Origin: DYRB01 sp963802205
Lineage (GTDB): Bacteria > Pseudomonadota > Gammaproteobacteria > Chromatiales > Chromatiaceae
NCBI GenBank assembly: GCA_963802205.1
Contig: CAWDHW010000018.1
Coordinates: 1 to 64,000, forward strand
Length of the DNA: 64,000 bases
Direction: 5' to 3'
Part shown: positions 29,293 through 38,723 of the stretch, one piece after another
How positions within the stretch are numbered: position 1 is the stretch's first letter
Layout of the letters: each line of letters opens with the position of its first letter
Position numbers and translations under genes: made by a program
Notes under the pieces: generated by a model
What the model saw: the letters and a program-made list of their open reading frames with translations, nothing else
The model's database searches: none
What the model was told of the DNA's origin: nothing

Positions 29293-30353
29293 TGATTAGT
29301 GTCATGCCTCAGCCAGCCCGCGCCGTTGCTAGGCGCAGCCACTTTTCGGGCGCCGGTTGTGTCCTTGCGCAGGTATGCAGCAGGCGCCCGACCAAAGACG
29401 GGAGGTCGAACCGTCGGTTGATGCGATATTGTGCCTCGGCGAGGTAGCGGCGTGTGTACTTGCGGAACTTGAAGTGATGGTAGGTCCCACGGATTGCTGT
29501 CTTGAGGTTGGCGATGAAGGTGTTGACCCAGCGGAAGGGCTCCAGGTCGCTGGAGCGGTGCGGGGTGACGATGATCGCGCCGTAGGTCTGCACCACCGCC
29601 GCGGCGGCGCTGAAGCTGGCCAGGCCGTCGGTGACCAACTGTACGGTCTCGCCGAGGGCGCGCCGCGCCCAGTCTTCCACGGAGCCGGCGGTGAGGTCTG
29701 CGATGGGGTCGAAGCGCACATGCCAGGGGTGGCCGTCTGCATCGAGCTCGACGGCTGCGACGAAGGGGACCTTGTTCTGCGAACCGCGCCCGCGCTTGCC
29801 AGGGTGCTTGCCGCCGAGGTACGCATCGTCAGCCACCACGACCCCGTCGAGCTGGCGCACCGCTTCGCGCTCGGCCATGGCCTCCAAGAGCTTGTGCTTG
29901 AGCCGCCAGGCGGCGCGGTAGGACACCCCAAGATGGCGCATGAGCGACAGGGCGGAGATGCAGTTCTTATTCTGCGTGACCAGGTAGATCGCCTGGAACC
30001 AGATCGTCAGGGGCAGTTTGGAGCCATGGAACAGGGTCCCGGAGCGCAACGTCGTCTGCGCCCGACAGTGCGTGCACTGCCAGTACCGGCGTCCATCGGC
30101 CAGGAACTTGGAGTGCTCGCGCCCCCCGCACTCCGGGCAGATGAAGCCCTGAGGCCAGCGTGCCCGCTGCAACGCGGCCTCGCACTGGGCCTCCAGGCCG
30201 TACTGATCAACAAACGCGCTCAGGGACATACCGTGCTGAAACTGGATCGGGTTCTTGGGCATTGCCGGGGCCTCGCCTGGGGGTGTGGCGAGGATTCTGC
30301 GCCATAGGGTGGCTCAAACCGTGAGTCCGCTAGCTGAGCCACGACGCTAATCA
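29293..30353. mobile_element. IS1595-family (ISXO2-like) insertion sequence
   Basis: Imperfect terminal inverted repeats of 22 bases begin TGATTAG at 29293 and, reversed, end CTAATCA at 30353, with 18 of 22 positions matching. The element is about 1.06 kb with one intact transposase. The 8 bases on either side do not match, so no target duplication is visible and the flanks may have been rearranged. Confidence 0.75.
29309..30262 (-). CDS. IS1595-family transposase
   Basis: A 317-residue transposase. The N-terminal zinc ribbon (CPECGG, then CTHCRAQTTLRSGTLFHGSKLPL) precedes the ISXO2-like DDE domain with first Asp in VVVADDAYLGGKHPGKRGRG, the second in LVTDGLASFS and the HHFKFRKYTRRYLAEAQYRINRR end block (DDN/E-type). 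The frame is intact, so the element may still be mobile. The GT-containing accessory island follows. Confidence 0.93.
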   Translation of the reverse strand: MPKNPIQFQHGMSLSAFVDQYGLEAQCEAALQRARWPQGFICPECGGREHSKFLADGRRYWQCTHCRAQTTLRSGTLFHGSKLPLTIWFQAIYLVTQNKNCISALSLMRHLGVSYRAAWRLKHKLLEAMAEREAVRQLDGVVVADDAYLGGKHPGKRGRGSQNKVPFVAAVELDADGHPWHVRFDPIADLTAGSVEDWARRALGETVQLVTDGLASFSAAAAVVQTYGAIIVTPHRSSDLEPFRWVNTFIANLKTAIRGTYHHFKFRKYTRRYLAEAQYRINRRFDLPSLVGRLLHTCARTQPAPEKWLRLATARAG

Positions 30354-30499
30354 CCTTGCTTTATGCTTAAAATCCGCCCGTTCGATGCACCGCTCTACCC
30401 GATGAGATCGATCTGGGTCGCCTCGTCACGGACAGTCTGTTCGCGTCGCCACCAGGGACCGAAAGTCGATTGGTTCACAGCCTCTGAGGCGAAACCTCT

Positions 30500-31297
30500 T
30501 CAGCTACTGAAGAGGGGATGTTTCAGGAGCGGATTAGAGGCGTCCAGGGCATCGTCGCCACAATAGCTACGTAGCTCCGACTCACTCTGGAGGGCAATAT
30601 CTTCCGCCCGCAGGGCAGCCCGGGCCCGGTGCCAGCCCGTGGCCACCTCGCCAGGGTCATAGGAGCGCCCAATGTACTTTTCGGCGGCATGGGCGATACT
30701 TAGGAACAGGTAGTGGCGCATGGGGAACGACTTGGGATACATCCGCAGGCGGGGAAAACGCACTTGGTGGCCCCCCGACCAGGCGAGTTCGACTGTCGCA
30801 TCTTGCTGCTTCCAGGCATTCAGTCGATTAGGAAAGGACGGTAAGAACGGATAGTACCATCGCATCGTCTGTAGGAAGTCCGCATGGTCATGCACAGGGC
30901 TCTCCCGCGTTGGAACGAAGCTGAACTCCATGAAGTTGATCGCATTGTATCCCTCTTGGTCGACCTCGGCGATTGCCTGAAACAGCGTTTTGCAGGAACA
31001 CGGCGGTAGGCGTATCTCGTCAGCGTCCAGGTGAATGAACCAATCTGCTTTCAGTGTTGTCGCAAGCTGCTCTTTGCGCGCGAGGATCGGCCGCCAGCTA
31101 TACACCCCATTGCGCGGTAAGGTCTCCACACCCACCAGACCTTGTCCGGGGTGGTAGCTCATGGCGACGTCCATCGTGCGATCATGGGACTCGTTGTCGA
31201 TGAGGTAGACTTCGATACCATGCTGGAATAGGTGCTTGAGGCAGGTGTCTAGGAAGCGTTCCTCGTTGTAGGCGGCCAGTAAAGCTATCACGCGCAT
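30500..31297 (-). CDS. Glycosyltransferase family 2-like protein
   Basis: A 265-residue GT-A-fold protein: start MRVIALLAAYNEERFL, nucleotide-binding region LIDNESHDRT and the metal-binding DxD-type motif HLDADEIRLPP. The family is that of single-domain GT2 enzymes seen in polysaccharide and capsule loci. A 9-bp hairpin (CCTCTTCAG / CTGAAGAGG, 30495-30515) overlaps the stop and could be a weak terminator. The gene is divergent from the sulfotransferase-like gene at 31535. A decayed second copy of its C-terminal 150 residues lies at 47672-48151, also beside a sulfotransferase. Confidence 0.88.
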   Translation of the reverse strand: MRVIALLAAYNEERFLDTCLKHLFQHGIEVYLIDNESHDRTMDVAMSYHPGQGLVGVETLPRNGVYSWRPILARKEQLATTLKADWFIHLDADEIRLPPCSCKTLFQAIAEVDQEGYNAINFMEFSFVPTRESPVHDHADFLQTMRWYYPFLPSFPNRLNAWKQQDATVELAWSGGHQVRFPRLRMYPKSFPMRHYLFLSIAHAAEKYIGRSYDPGEVATGWHRARAALRAEDIALQSESELRSYCGDDALDASNPLLKHPLFSS

Positions 31298-31534
31298 GGC
31301 GGTCTGATGCCTCGGAAGCGGTAGTTGTTCAGCGGAGCCGGGTTGTCTTCACGCCGTAATTCGCTTGGTCGGCGAGGGACTTCTGAATCTCCCGGGAAAG
31401 GAGTAGTGGATAGCGCACTTGAGGGAAATAATCGCAGGTTACGGGCTGGTTGCGTAGCACCGTCTCGCCCTAGTTGGCGATTCGTTGAATTTAAGCCTGT
31501 CTGTTCTGATCTGTCAACTGGAGGAGGGTGGTCG

Positions 31535-32377
31535 ATGCATGTGGATTCCCGGCCGCTGGTCGCGATCGGAGGGGTTGGTGGAAGCGGTACTCGCCTGATA
31601 GCCGAGATCCTTGCAAGGCTCGGCTACTATATTGGGAGCGACCTAAACGACCAGAATGACAATCTTTGGTTTACCTTGTTTTTCAAACGGATCGACATCC
31701 TTCAGGCCACCCGCCAGGAGTTTGACGCCTATCTCGGTCTGTTTCTGCGGCGCATGGACGGCATGATGGATTTCACTCAACAAGAGAAGCGGGAGCTCCA
31801 GCGGATCGCAATGACTGATCGACTTCAGCACCATTCGGAGTGGCTCGCGGATCGTGTGAACTCTTTTCTCTCCCCATGTTCTGAGAATCGTACTTCCTCC
31901 AGGTGGGGCTGGAAGGAGCCAAATACGCATGTTGTTTTAGATCGCCTCAGTGCCTCGCTCCCATCACTGCGCTACATTCATGTAGCCCGCAATGGCTTGG
32001 ACATGGCTCACAGCGGAAATAAGAATCAGCTTGAGTTCTGGGGTAATACGTTCCTCGGACTTAATGCCGTTCCGATCGACCCGCGCCACTCATTGACGTA
32101 CTGGTGCCGAGTGCATCGCCGCGTTCTGGACATCGCCAGCGATATGCCGGGCCGCTTCCTCCTGCTCAATTATGACGAGTTTTGCGAGCACCCCGATAGG
32201 GGGATGATCGAGCTTATTGCTTTCCTTGGGGAAAGGCTCGACCCCACCGAGCTAAATGGTCTTCTGCGCCTGGTGAGCCCGCCCCCGTCCATTGGCCGTT
32301 TCCGGAAGCACGGTCTGTCCCGGTTCGACGATGACGATGTCGCCTACGTGGCGTCACTCGGCTTTGCAGTGCACTAA
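31535..32377 (+). CDS. Sulfotransferase family protein
   Basis: A 280-residue P-loop-type sulfotransferase. The 5'-phosphosulfate loop is AIGGVGGSGTRLIAEIL near the N-terminus and the 3'-phosphate site YIHVARNGLDMAHS in the middle, as expected for PAPS-dependent enzymes. The ATG at 31535 is preceded by GGAGGAG; a longer upstream open frame lacks homology. The neighbouring GT and the 748-aa sulfotransferase-repeat protein suggest a shared substrate such as a surface glycan; this is inference. Confidence 0.82.
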   Translation: MHVDSRPLVAIGGVGGSGTRLIAEILARLGYYIGSDLNDQNDNLWFTLFFKRIDILQATRQEFDAYLGLFLRRMDGMMDFTQQEKRELQRIAMTDRLQHHSEWLADRVNSFLSPCSENRTSSRWGWKEPNTHVVLDRLSASLPSLRYIHVARNGLDMAHSGNKNQLEFWGNTFLGLNAVPIDPRHSLTYWCRVHRRVLDIASDMPGRFLLLNYDEFCEHPDRGMIELIAFLGERLDPTELNGLLRLVSPPPSIGRFRKHGLSRFDDDDVAYVASLGFAVH

Positions 32378-32503
32378 CCCGATCAAATAGAAAGCGGGTG
32401 CGAACGCACTGGTTTCGGGTGACTGGTTGCCTGTGGTGCCTATGAGTCAGCCGGCTTCGAGCCGGCCATGCCGGGGTCCTATGCGCAGTAGAACCGAAGT
32501 GGA

Positions 32504-34750
32504 TTACGCGCCATGGCTCTTAGTTCGCGCGGATCGTCGCACCGAATTCCTCCTGTAGCCTGCCTGGCGCTTCTCCGGCACCACCACAGAGGCCTCGCCC
32601 GATGCACCGGGGCCGTTAGCGGATAAGTCCGTGGTGCGCGTATCTGCCGCCACCTTGGGCGTCGGACTGGAGGACGCCTGTTCGGATGGATGCGGCGGCC
32701 ACCCCAGTGCGATCCCTTTGCGCAGGAAATGGGCTAGGGGGTTTGTCCGTGTCTCGGCGAGTTCCGGGTGTTGCTGAAGGTACCAGGAGGTGTCGAAGTA
32801 CGGGCTTGGATTCTTTCCTTCCCAGGCTCCCCAGCGCACGTAGTGCAGAAGTGGATTAATGCCCGCACGGGCAACCTCCCGGTATTGTTCCAGATACCAG
32901 GCGCTATCGAAGAAGGGATTGGGGTTGCGCCCCCTAGTCCCTCCCCAGACAAGGTAGTGAAACAGGGCATTCACGCCGGAGGCAGCAACACTACGGTCCT
33001 GGTCGAGATACCAATTGGCATCGAAGAGGGGGTGCGGGTCCCTTCTTTCCCGCGGGTGCCGGCTCAAATAATGGACCAAGGGGTCCATGCCGGTGGATGC
33101 GGCATCCGGGTAGCGATCAAGGTACCAAGGCCCATCGAAGAGTGGATGCGGGGTGCGGCCTTCAATTGCCCCTTTTTCAAGATAGTGGAGTAGGGGATTG
33201 ACACAGACCGCGGCGACGTCGGGGGACTGCTGCAGGTACCATTGGCTATCGAAAAGCGGGCTGGGATCGCGCTGTTGCTTCCAGCCCATAATCAGCCAGT
33301 GCATGATGGGATTGTGTCCCTGGAGGACGATATCCGGGTTCCGCTCGATGTACCAGGCGGGATCAAAGAGTTTTTGCTCAAGGAGCGCCATGGCTTGCCG
33401 GCGAAGACGCAAGCGCTCGGGGAGACGCAGGGTAACCCCCCACCACCCCAGTTTGACGAGGCCGGATGCCCCTCTGGCCAGGTTCGGCCACCATCGTCCA
33501 AGCGTCCGGACGGGCCGGGTCAATTGCCAGGAGACGCTCTGCTGGATGCCGCTGAGACGCAAGAGAAGCTGGTTGCGAAGTTCGGTAAGGGCCTGGTTAT
33601 GCCGCTGTCCTTCATCCAGATCCGATCTCAAGCGACGGACCAAGGCATCACGATGGTCCAGCTTGGCAACGGCGATGTCCAACTGGGTGTCGCGCTCCGT
33701 CAACGCGGCGCCAACCTCCGCCAGGCGGGTGTCGCGTTGGGCCAGTTCGGCGTTGACCTCCGCCAGACAGGTACTGCGGCGGGCCAGCTCCACGCCGATT
33801 TCCGCCAGGCGGGTATCGCGCTGCACCAGTTCAGTCTGGAGTTGAGATGCGGCCAGCTCACTCTCTTTGGCGATGGCGCCCAGGATCGCACTGGCGCGAT
33901 CGAATTCCTCGCGTATGGCATCGAGCCGGGCGAGGGCGTCTTTCGAGCCCGGATCTGTCTGGAGAGCCCCAAAAGCGGAATAGGCATCCTTTATCCAAAC
34001 TGTGACAGCCGGCATTGAAGTCACGCGATCCTGACCGATGACATGATGACGGAGGCGGTTTTCGAGGAAGGCATCGATCTCCAATTCAGCGGCTATGGAG
34101 CGCTGTGGCCAGACCAGGTCCAGTGCCGCCGAAAAGCGGGATACCTCGCCCCGCCAATCCGCAAGCAACCCTTCATAGGAAGCAAAGGCTCGTCGTAGGA
34201 ATCGTGAGTCCTGTTCCGCATCAAGCACATGGCGAAGCCAGAGTATGAGAGACTTTACCAGGCTAAAGCCATTGCGGCAACGCAAGGATTCCGCCACCTC
34301 CAGTGGATTTCGTATTGGAATCAGACACCTGGGTTCAATATTGGCTTGGCGTATGACGTCTACCCAGAAGGGCAGCAGACGACAGATTCTTGGATCCTTG
34401 AGCACGAAAAGGGAAGATGAACCAAAATCCCGGTCAAGAATCTCCTTGGCGGTGTGCCCGAAGGCAGCGGCCACATTGGACTGGAACCAATCGGGATTGA
34501 AGCGGCGCCAGTCGTCCCAACTGGACCCCGCACTGCCCAGAATCTCATTATTCAGACGGTAAATGTCCACCGACTCCCAGAAGCCCTTCTCATTATCTCC
34601 CGGGGAGGGTGGCATGAGGTTTGAAGGAAAACTTGCCCCCAGCAAGCTGGCGGTGCGCGTAAAGGCTGAGGTACCACTGCGATGCATCCCTAGCACCAGG
34701 ATGGCGGTGCGAGGCAATAGTGTGACTAGTTTTCGCTGATTTGTATCCAT
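32504..34750 (-). CDS. Sulfotransferase-coiled coil-38-aa-repeat protein
   Basis: A 748-residue three-part protein. Residues 1 to about 260 are a sulfotransferase domain with the 5'-phosphosulfate loop LGMHRSGTSAFTR (21-33) and the 3'-phosphate site LIPIRNPLEVAESL (about 143-156). Residues about 290-410 form a coiled coil with five 14-residue repeats of the type RDTRLAEVGAELAQ. From about 470 come six 38-residue repeats built on FDxxWYLxQxPDVAxxGxNPLxHYLxxG. The last module is common C-terminal to glycosyltransferases of rhamnan and O-antigen loci. This suggests a large envelope-associated enzyme that sulfates glycan or lipid. A basic, Ser/Pro-rich tail ends it. Confidence 0.85.
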   Translation of the reverse strand: MDTNQRKLVTLLPRTAILVLGMHRSGTSAFTRTASLLGASFPSNLMPPSPGDNEKGFWESVDIYRLNNEILGSAGSSWDDWRRFNPDWFQSNVAAAFGHTAKEILDRDFGSSSLFVLKDPRICRLLPFWVDVIRQANIEPRCLIPIRNPLEVAESLRCRNGFSLVKSLILWLRHVLDAEQDSRFLRRAFASYEGLLADWRGEVSRFSAALDLVWPQRSIAAELEIDAFLENRLRHHVIGQDRVTSMPAVTVWIKDAYSAFGALQTDPGSKDALARLDAIREEFDRASAILGAIAKESELAASQLQTELVQRDTRLAEIGVELARRSTCLAEVNAELAQRDTRLAEVGAALTERDTQLDIAVAKLDHRDALVRRLRSDLDEGQRHNQALTELRNQLLLRLSGIQQSVSWQLTRPVRTLGRWWPNLARGASGLVKLGWWGVTLRLPERLRLRRQAMALLEQKLFDPAWYIERNPDIVLQGHNPIMHWLIMGWKQQRDPSPLFDSQWYLQQSPDVAAVCVNPLLHYLEKGAIEGRTPHPLFDGPWYLDRYPDAASTGMDPLVHYLSRHPRERRDPHPLFDANWYLDQDRSVAASGVNALFHYLVWGGTRGRNPNPFFDSAWYLEQYREVARAGINPLLHYVRWGAWEGKNPSPYFDTSWYLQQHPELAETRTNPLAHFLRKGIALGWPPHPSEQASSSPTPKVAADTRTTDLSANGPGASGEASVVVPEKRQAGYRRNSVRRSARTKSHGA

Positions 34751-34943
34751 CCTAAGGGAACTTGAGCCCTGTACCTGACGTTTTCGGGTTCTGAACTTGG
34801 CCTCGGGTCAGAGGCTTGGGTCTGCGGGGATGTAACATCCTGTCGGACCTACTCATCGAGGTACCCTATCAAGGGCCATCCGAAAGCCATTTGCATAAAG
34901 GAGACGTTCTTTTCGGAAAAGTGGACGCTCCTCTGGTTTTCCC

Positions 34944-35160
34944 TTACTGCGGGCGAAATACGTCCGTCCGCCTTCGATTCAATGCCGGGCATGCCAGGGT
35001 CCATTTGCCCTGGACGGTGTTCAGTACACGAGTGAGGTGGCGGCAGCCCGTTGCGGGCTTGACGATGGCGAAAACCGGCTCGATGATGCGCATTTTCAGC
35101 GCAAAAGCGGCCTTTCCTGCACCGGTCTTGAGGCGGTGAGTCATAGCCTGAGCGAGTGTC
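34944..35160 (-). mobile_element. C-terminal remnant of an IS1182-type transposase
   Basis: The minus strand reads MTHRLKTGAGKAAFALK, then EPVFAIVKPATGCRHL and GKWTLACPALNRRRTDVFRPQ. This is the conserved end (HRLKTxAGRxxYxxRKxxVEPVFGxIK, GEWTLVCxAxN) of DDE transposases. No upstream part of the gene is in frame. Dead fragment between the repeat protein and mnmG. Confidence 0.7.
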
Positions 35161-35249
35161 GGATTGGTAGGCGGTTTGCAGGGTGACATAACCCGCGGCT
35201 CTTCGTCCGTGAGGTCGTAGATGGGTAGAACGATAGCAATACCCATCAT

Positions 35250-35526
35250 TCACCCATACCACGAATTCGCATCTCAAACGATGGCGTTCGCTATCTCTAC
35301 CTATGCTGCAAGCGGCTCCCCACCAGGACGCCGCAAACCGGGCAGTGCCGAAGGGGCGGATAAAGACCTCGAACGCGACCTCTTCCTGACCCAGTACCCT
35401 GGTAGGTTCCGGCCGTTCGGGGCTCACTCGCTTGAGGTTGCCGAACAGGGCTTCGATCGCCTCGACCTCGGTGGCGAGACCCGGAATATCGTCGCTTTTA
35501 ACGCGGATGAGCAACGGCTTCTGCAT
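35250..35526 (-). pseudogene. Unrecognised short ORF, probably truncated
   Basis: About 75 codons from 35526 read as an acidic, globular-looking protein start (QKPLLIRVKSDDIPGLATEV, EALFGNLKRVSPERP), then lose coding character where the transposase remnant begins. I do not recognise the family. It may be a real small gene cut by the insertion. Nothing supported in the remaining bases up to 35720. Confidence 0.3.
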
Positions 35527-35723
35527 GACGGGTCTCCCCCTTCGGCCCTTGACATTACCGCTGCCCGGGCGGGAGCCGGCGCTTTAAGACCTAAGTATAG
35601 CCCCAGCGGCGCGCTGATCGCTGCGGACTGCATCTTGGTCCAAAAAGGGGCCCCGATGGGCCTCGCCATCGGCCCACCGAGACGTCCATGCACCTAGTGC
35701 CGGCGAGACGGCGGCGCTCCCAG

Positions 35724-37654
35724 TCACCCTGCCGCCTTCCGCTTCAAGTGAATCAGCAGCAACGACACGGCCGCCGGAGTTACGCCCGGAATTCGTGCCG
35801 CCTGCCCCAAGGTCGACCGGACGCACCCGGGTCAGCTTCTCGCGCACCTCGGCGGAGAGACCGCGGACCCGAGCGAAGTCGAAATCCCCGGGGATGGGAT
35901 GGGCATCCTGGGCGCGCTGGCGGGCGATCTCGTCGCCCTGACGGTCGATGTAGCCGGCGTACTTGCCCTGGATCTCCAGTTGTTCGGCTACCGCCGGGTC
36001 GGTCACCCCTGGGCCGACGCCGGGCAGGCGCATCAGGTCCCCATAGGCGACCTTGGGCCGCGCCAGCAGATCCAGGGCGCGGGTCTCGCGCCGCAGGGGC
36101 TCACCCAGAATCTCGCCCTGCAGGGCGGAGTCGTCCTCGCCGGGTCGTCCCCGCACGGCTCCTGCCTCCTGCGGGGACTTCCACGTCCGTGTGGGTCGGA
36201 TCCAGAGGTCCCGCCAGCCGGTCGCGCTCCGCCTCGATGGCCTCGCGCTTGGCCTCGAACAGGGACCACTGCCGATCCCCCACCAGCCCAAGTTGCCGGC
36301 CGGTCTCGGTCAGGCGCAGGTCCGCGTTGTCCTCCCGCAGCATGAGCCGGTATTCCGCCCGGCTGGTGAACATGCGGTAGGGCTCGCTGGTCCCGCGCAG
36401 GGTCAGGTCGTCCACCAGGACGCCCAGATAGGCCTGGTCCCGTCGCGGGGTCCAGGGCGGCTCGCCGCGCACCGCTCGGGCGGCGTTGATCCCCGCCAGC
36501 AGGCCCTGGGCGGCGGCCTCTTCGTAGCCGGTGGTGCCGTTGATCTGGCCGGCGAAGAAGAGCCCGGGGACGTGGCGGGTCTCCAGGCTCGGGTCCAGGT
36601 CTCGCGGGTCGAAGTAGTCGTACTCGATGGCATAGCCGGGGCGGGTGATGCGGGCCTGCCCGAAGCCGCGGATGGAGCGCACCAGGGCCTGCTGGACATC
36701 GAAGGGGAGGCTGGTGGAGATGCCGTTGGGGTAGACCTCGATGGTGGTCAGGCCCTCGGGCTCGACGAAGATCTGGTGACTCGCCTTGTCGGCGAAGCGC
36801 ACCACCTTGTCCTCGATGGACGGGCAGTAGCGCGGCCCTATGCCCTCGATCACGCCGGTGTACATGGGCGAGCGCGACAGCCCGGCGCGGATGATGGCGT
36901 GGGTCTCTTCGCTCGTATGGGCGATGTGGCAGCTCACCTGGGCCGGGTGGTCCTCGGGACGCCCCAGGAAGGAGAAGACCGGGGGCGGGTCGTCCCCGGG
37001 CTGCTCCTCCAAGACCGAGTAGTCGATGGTGCGCCCGTCGATGCGCGGCGGGGTCCCGGTCTTGAGGCGATCCACCCGGAAGGGCAGCTCGCGCAGGCGC
37101 CGGGCCAGGGCGTTGGCCGGTGGGTCGCCGGCTCGACCGCCCTCGTGGTTGGCCAGTCCGACGTGGATGCGTCCGGCGAGGAAGGTGCCGACGGTCAGGA
37201 CCACCGCCGGTGCATGGAACCGGAGCCCGAGCTGGGTGACCACACCGCTGATCCGCCCCCCCTCCAGGATCAGGTCGTCCACCCCCTGCTGGAACAGGTC
37301 CAGGCCCACCTGCTGCTCCAGGGCGCGGCGGACGAAGGCCTTGTAGAGCTGGCGGTCGGCCTGGGCGCGGGTGGCGCGCACCGCCGGCCCCTTGCTGGCG
37401 TTGAGGACACGCCACTGGATACCGGCGGCGTCCGCGGCCCTGGCCATGAGGCCGCCCAGGGCGTCGATCTCGCGCACCAGGTGGCCCTTGCCGATGCCGC
37501 CGATGGCGGGGTTGCAGCTCATCTGGCCCAGGGTCTCGATGTTCTGGGTCAGGAGCAGGGTGCGGGACCCGCTGCGTGCCGCTGCAAGGGCCGCCTCGCA
37601 CCCGGCGTGGCCGCCACCCACCACGATCACCTCATAGGGGTCGCTCACAAACAT
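35724..37654 (-). CDS. mnmG: tRNA U34 5-carboxymethylaminomethyl modification enzyme MnmG, two frame breaks
   Basis: The first ~500 residues are unmistakable MnmG/GidA: FAD motif VIVVGGGHAGCEAALAAAR, NPAIGGIGKGHLVREIDALGG, FLAGRIHVG, YCPSIEDKVVRF and GLFFAGQINGTTGYEEAAAQG. The frame then slips between about 36145 and 36180. In another frame the C-terminal domain continues (EPLRRETRALDLL, EQLEIQGKYAGYIDRQ, LSAEVREKL). It slips again at a GGGG run near 35810, after which the normal end GQAARIPGVTPAAVSLLL reaches the stop at 35724. MnmG with MnmE modifies the wobble uridine of several tRNAs. A conserved housekeeping gene broken twice by single bases argues for sequence error. Confidence 0.88.
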
Positions 37655-37781
37655 GATCTATCGCCCTGAAAGCCCACGCAAGACGCTGTATAGTAACGCC
37701 CGGCCAAGGCCCGCAAGATATTGTAAAAACAACACTTTAGCAAGCCTGGCCGGGATCTGGCCGGGGGCGCAGGGGGTGACC

Positions 37782-38717
37782 ATGCCAATGCCGAAGACGG
37801 CCCCAAGCGCCCTGGAGGCGGTGTTCGAGGCGGCCGACCGGGTCATCCTGGGCAAGGGGCGCGAGATCCGCCTGGCGATCTGTTGCCTGCTGGCGGGGGG
37901 CCACCTGCTGATCGAGGACCTGCCCGGGGTGGGTAAGACCACCCTGGCGCAGCTCCTGGCCCGCCTTCTGGGCCTCGATTATTCGCGTATCCAGTTCACC
38001 AGCGACCTGCTGCCGGCGGACATCATCGGGGTCTCGGTCTACGAGCGCAGCGTCGAGGCCTTCCGCTTCCACCCCGGGCCGATCTTCGCCCAAGTGGTCC
38101 TGGCCGACGAGATCAACCGCGCCACCCCCAAGGCCCAGAGCGCCCTGCTCGAGGCGATGGAGGAGCGCCAGGTGACGGTCGAAGGCGCGACACGCGAGCT
38201 GCCCCGCCCCTTCTTCGTCATCGCGACCCAGAATCCGCACCACCAGATCGGGACCTTTCCCTTGCCCGAGTCCCAGCTCGACCGCTTCCTGATGCTCCTG
38301 CGCCTGGGCTACCCGGCGGCGGCCCAGGAGCGCGAGCTCCTCGCCGGGGAGGACCGCCGCGCCCTCCTGGGCCGCGTCCAGCCCGTGCTGTCGCCGCAGG
38401 CCCTGATCGTCCTTCAGGCGCAGGTCAACGCCGTGCACCTGTCGGCGCCCATCGTCGCCTATTGCCACGACATCCTGGTCTTCACCCGCCGCTCCAGCCG
38501 CTTCGCCTACGGGCTTTCGCCGCGCGCCGGGCTCGGCTTGCTGCGGGCCGCGCGTGCCTGGGCCCTGCTCGCCGGGCGTGACTATTGCCTGCCTGAGGAC
38601 GTCCAGGTCGTCTTGCCGGCCTGCCTCCCCCACCGCCTGACGGACAGCGGGGATGGGGCCGGCGAGGTCCACGAGGACATCGCCGACTACATCCTCGCCG
38701 GGGTCCCGGTCACCTGA
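37782..38717 (+). CDS. MoxR-family AAA+ ATPase
   Basis: A 311-residue AAA+ protein: Walker A LPGVGKTTLAQ (residues 47-57), Walker B VVLADEINRATPKAQSALLEAM, sensor ATQNPHHQIGTFPLPESQLDRF, and the C-terminal lid with SPRAGLGLLRAARAWALLAGRDYCLPEDVQ. MoxR ATPases act as chaperones for partner complexes containing VWA or DUF58 proteins. The following DUF58 gene begins 6 bases after the stop, and TgpA overlaps that gene. Divergent from mnmG with 127 bases between. Confidence 0.93.
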   Translation: MPMPKTAPSALEAVFEAADRVILGKGREIRLAICCLLAGGHLLIEDLPGVGKTTLAQLLARLLGLDYSRIQFTSDLLPADIIGVSVYERSVEAFRFHPGPIFAQVVLADEINRATPKAQSALLEAMEERQVTVEGATRELPRPFFVIATQNPHHQIGTFPLPESQLDRFLMLLRLGYPAAAQERELLAGEDRRALLGRVQPVLSPQALIVLQAQVNAVHLSAPIVAYCHDILVFTRRSSRFAYGLSPRAGLGLLRAARAWALLAGRDYCLPEDVQVVLPACLPHRLTDSGDGAGEVHEDIADYILAGVPVT

Positions 38718-38723
38718 GGCGCC

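Noticed and set aside
29293..30353. Target-site duplication of the IS1595 element
   Set aside because: The flanking 8-mers differ on the two sides.
37655..37781. Origin of replication next to mnmG, as in enterobacteria
   Set aside because: The 127-bp spacer has no DnaA-box cluster and is shared with the moxR promoter; rsmG and parAB are absent.
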